Source: Bacteroidota bacterium
GTDB lineage: Bacteria; Bacteroidota; Bacteroidia; Bacteroidales; B39-G9
Direction: 5' to 3'
NCBI GenBank assembly: GCA_030592465.1
Contig: JAUVJB010000185.1
Coordinates: 1 to 6,185 of the forward strand
DNA length: 6,185 nucleotides
The position numbers and the translations under genes are program-made. This document shows, one piece after another, positions 5,568 to 6,185 of the stretch (position 1 is its first letter; each line of letters begins with the position of its first letter). The notes beneath the pieces were generated by a model. It saw only the letters and a list, made by a program, of their open reading frames with translations. It had not been told where the DNA came from and ran no database searches.

Positions 5568-6083
5568 ATGAGAATAAAAAGAATAAATGTTAACAAAACA
5601 AAAAATGATAAACAACAACAGGTTGATTTAACATTAATTGACCCGTTAATTTCAAAATATAAAAATAAAAAAGGCAATTTAATTCCAATATTACAAGGGG
5701 TACAAACTACCTATGGATATATTCCGAGAAACGCATTTATAAAATTGTCAAACGAAACAGGCTTAAAATTAAACGACATGTATGGTGTAGTTACATTTTA
5801 TGCACAATTCAGACTTCATCCGGTTGGTAAACATATTATTAAGGTTTGTCATGGGACAGCTTGTCACGTTCAAAATTCAGATGGTATTACAGATGCTTTA
5901 AAAGAAGAGCTTAAAATAAACGATGGTGAAACTACTAAAGATAATTTATTTACACTCGAATCGGTTGCCTGCTTAGGTTGTTGCTCGCTTGCTCCTGTAA
6001 TGATGATTGATGGTGAAACTTATGGCAAACTTGATAATTCAAAAGCTGTTAAAATTATCAGAGAGATTAATGCAAAAGAATAG
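5568..6083 (+). CDS. NuoE-like [2Fe-2S] thioredoxin-fold subunit (NADH dehydrogenase 24 kDa / HydC / HndA type)
   Basis: This complete 171-residue protein matches the 24 kDa subunit family (PF01257). Family members pass electrons between NADH-linked flavin subunits and a [2Fe-2S] cluster, in respiratory complex I (NuoE) or in soluble NAD(P)-linked and electron-bifurcating [FeFe]-hydrogenases (HydC, HndA). An N-terminal helical part has LIPILQGVQTTYGYIP (38-53) and MYGVVTFYAQF (71-81). The cluster ligands are Cys94 and Cys99 (CHGTAC) and Cys135 and Cys139 (CLGCC), with an extra Cys138 beside the last ligand. The CLGCCSLAPVMMIDGETYGKL-type ending resembles hydrogenase-associated members more than classical NuoE, so a HydC role is favoured but not proven. 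The flavin (NuoF/HydB) and catalytic partners are not in the window, and at least 102 non-coding bases follow, an unusually wide gap if they come next. The leader is A/T-rich with no Shine-Dalgarno sequence; ATG at 5568 gives the family's usual length. Confidence 0.92.
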   Translation: MRIKRINVNKTKNDKQQQVDLTLIDPLISKYKNKKGNLIPILQGVQTTYGYIPRNAFIKLSNETGLKLNDMYGVVTFYAQFRLHPVGKHIIKVCHGTACHVQNSDGITDALKEELKINDGETTKDNLFTLESVACLGCCSLAPVMMIDGETYGKLDNSKAVKIIREINAKE

Positions 6084-6084
6084 A

Positions 6085-6126
6085 GTTTAAAGTTTAAAGT
6101 TTATGGTTTAAAGTTTGTGGTTTAAA
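6085..6126 (+). repeat. Tandem heptamer array, six GTTTAAA-type units
   Basis: Six 7-base units run in perfect register, starting two bases after the NuoE-like stop codon. Four are GTTTAAA (6085, 6092, 6106, 6120); the others are GTTTATG (6099) and GTTTGTG (6113). All begin with GTTT, so variation is confined to the last three positions. There is no hairpin or terminator-like structure. Unit length and the TTTA core match the arrays at 361-395 and 6142-6162. Confidence 0.8.
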
Positions 6127-6141
6127 TAAACAATAGAACAA

Positions 6142-6162
6142 TTTAGATTTTAGATTTTAGAT
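6142..6162 (+). repeat. Tandem heptamer array, three perfect TTTAGAT units
   Basis: Three identical TTTAGAT units lie end to end, 15 bases after the GTTTAAA array. The sequence from 6138 repeats 17 bases found at 357-373 in the 3' flank of the OmpA-like gene. The remaining bases to the window edge (6163-6185) are A/T-rich, with no feature I can support. Confidence 0.7.
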
Positions 6163-6185
6163 TTAACAATAAAACAATTTAATAA

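Overview
The window looks like chromosomal DNA from an anaerobic or fermentative member of the Bacteroidota, probably a Bacteroidales-type lineage. The DNA is strongly AT-rich, and most genes lack a Shine-Dalgarno sequence. Candidate promoters resemble the phylum's TTG / TAnnTTTG pattern. Exported proteins end their signal peptides in an Ala-Gln junction (SFA|Q, LNA|Q). The gene content also fits: an OmpA-type C-terminus, a serine hydrolase with a DUF3471 tail, a DUF2279 envelope protein and a NuoE/HydC-type subunit. The lineage is an inference from these features; there is no rRNA or other phylogenetic marker.

Layout. Bases 1-342 are the 3' end of an OmpA-family gene with its peptidoglycan-binding residues intact. 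Bases 343-591 are intergenic and repeat-rich: a heptamer array (361-395), a TTCGTG-type repeat apparently split by a 27-bp GC-rich palindrome (409-465), and a candidate promoter. A secreted beta-lactamase-fold serine hydrolase follows (592-2145; its first in-frame ATG at 517 is probably not the start). Pyruvate kinase (2220-3647) comes 74 bases later. Bases 3648-3862 hold two adjacent hairpins with the same AGTT/AACT core and a candidate promoter. A small protein with two Cys-x-x-Cys knuckles and no known function (3863-4279) faces a DUF2279-family envelope protein on the minus strand (5307-4396, apparently starting at TTG). An 8-bp perfect inverted repeat lies between their convergent ends. 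Bases 5308-5567 are an AT-rich divergent spacer. The last gene is a NuoE-like [2Fe-2S] subunit (5568-6083), followed by two more heptamer arrays up to the window edge.

How the genes relate. There is no obvious operon linking them. Pyruvate kinase (ATP and pyruvate from PEP) and the NuoE/HydC-like subunit (NADH-linked electron transfer, often to an electron-bifurcating [FeFe]-hydrogenase) fit fermentative energy metabolism. The partners of the latter (NuoF/HydB, HydA) would lie beyond the right edge. The OmpA-like protein, the serine hydrolase and the DUF2279 protein are all envelope or periplasmic.

I found no new multi-gene system: no defence, mobile-element, biosynthetic or CRISPR genes. 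The most unusual material is intergenic. Three heptanucleotide arrays sharing the pattern TTTARAN lie in the 3' flanks of two unrelated genes at opposite ends of the window, and there are several palindromic repeat elements. These look like members of genome-wide repeat families, which one window cannot prove.
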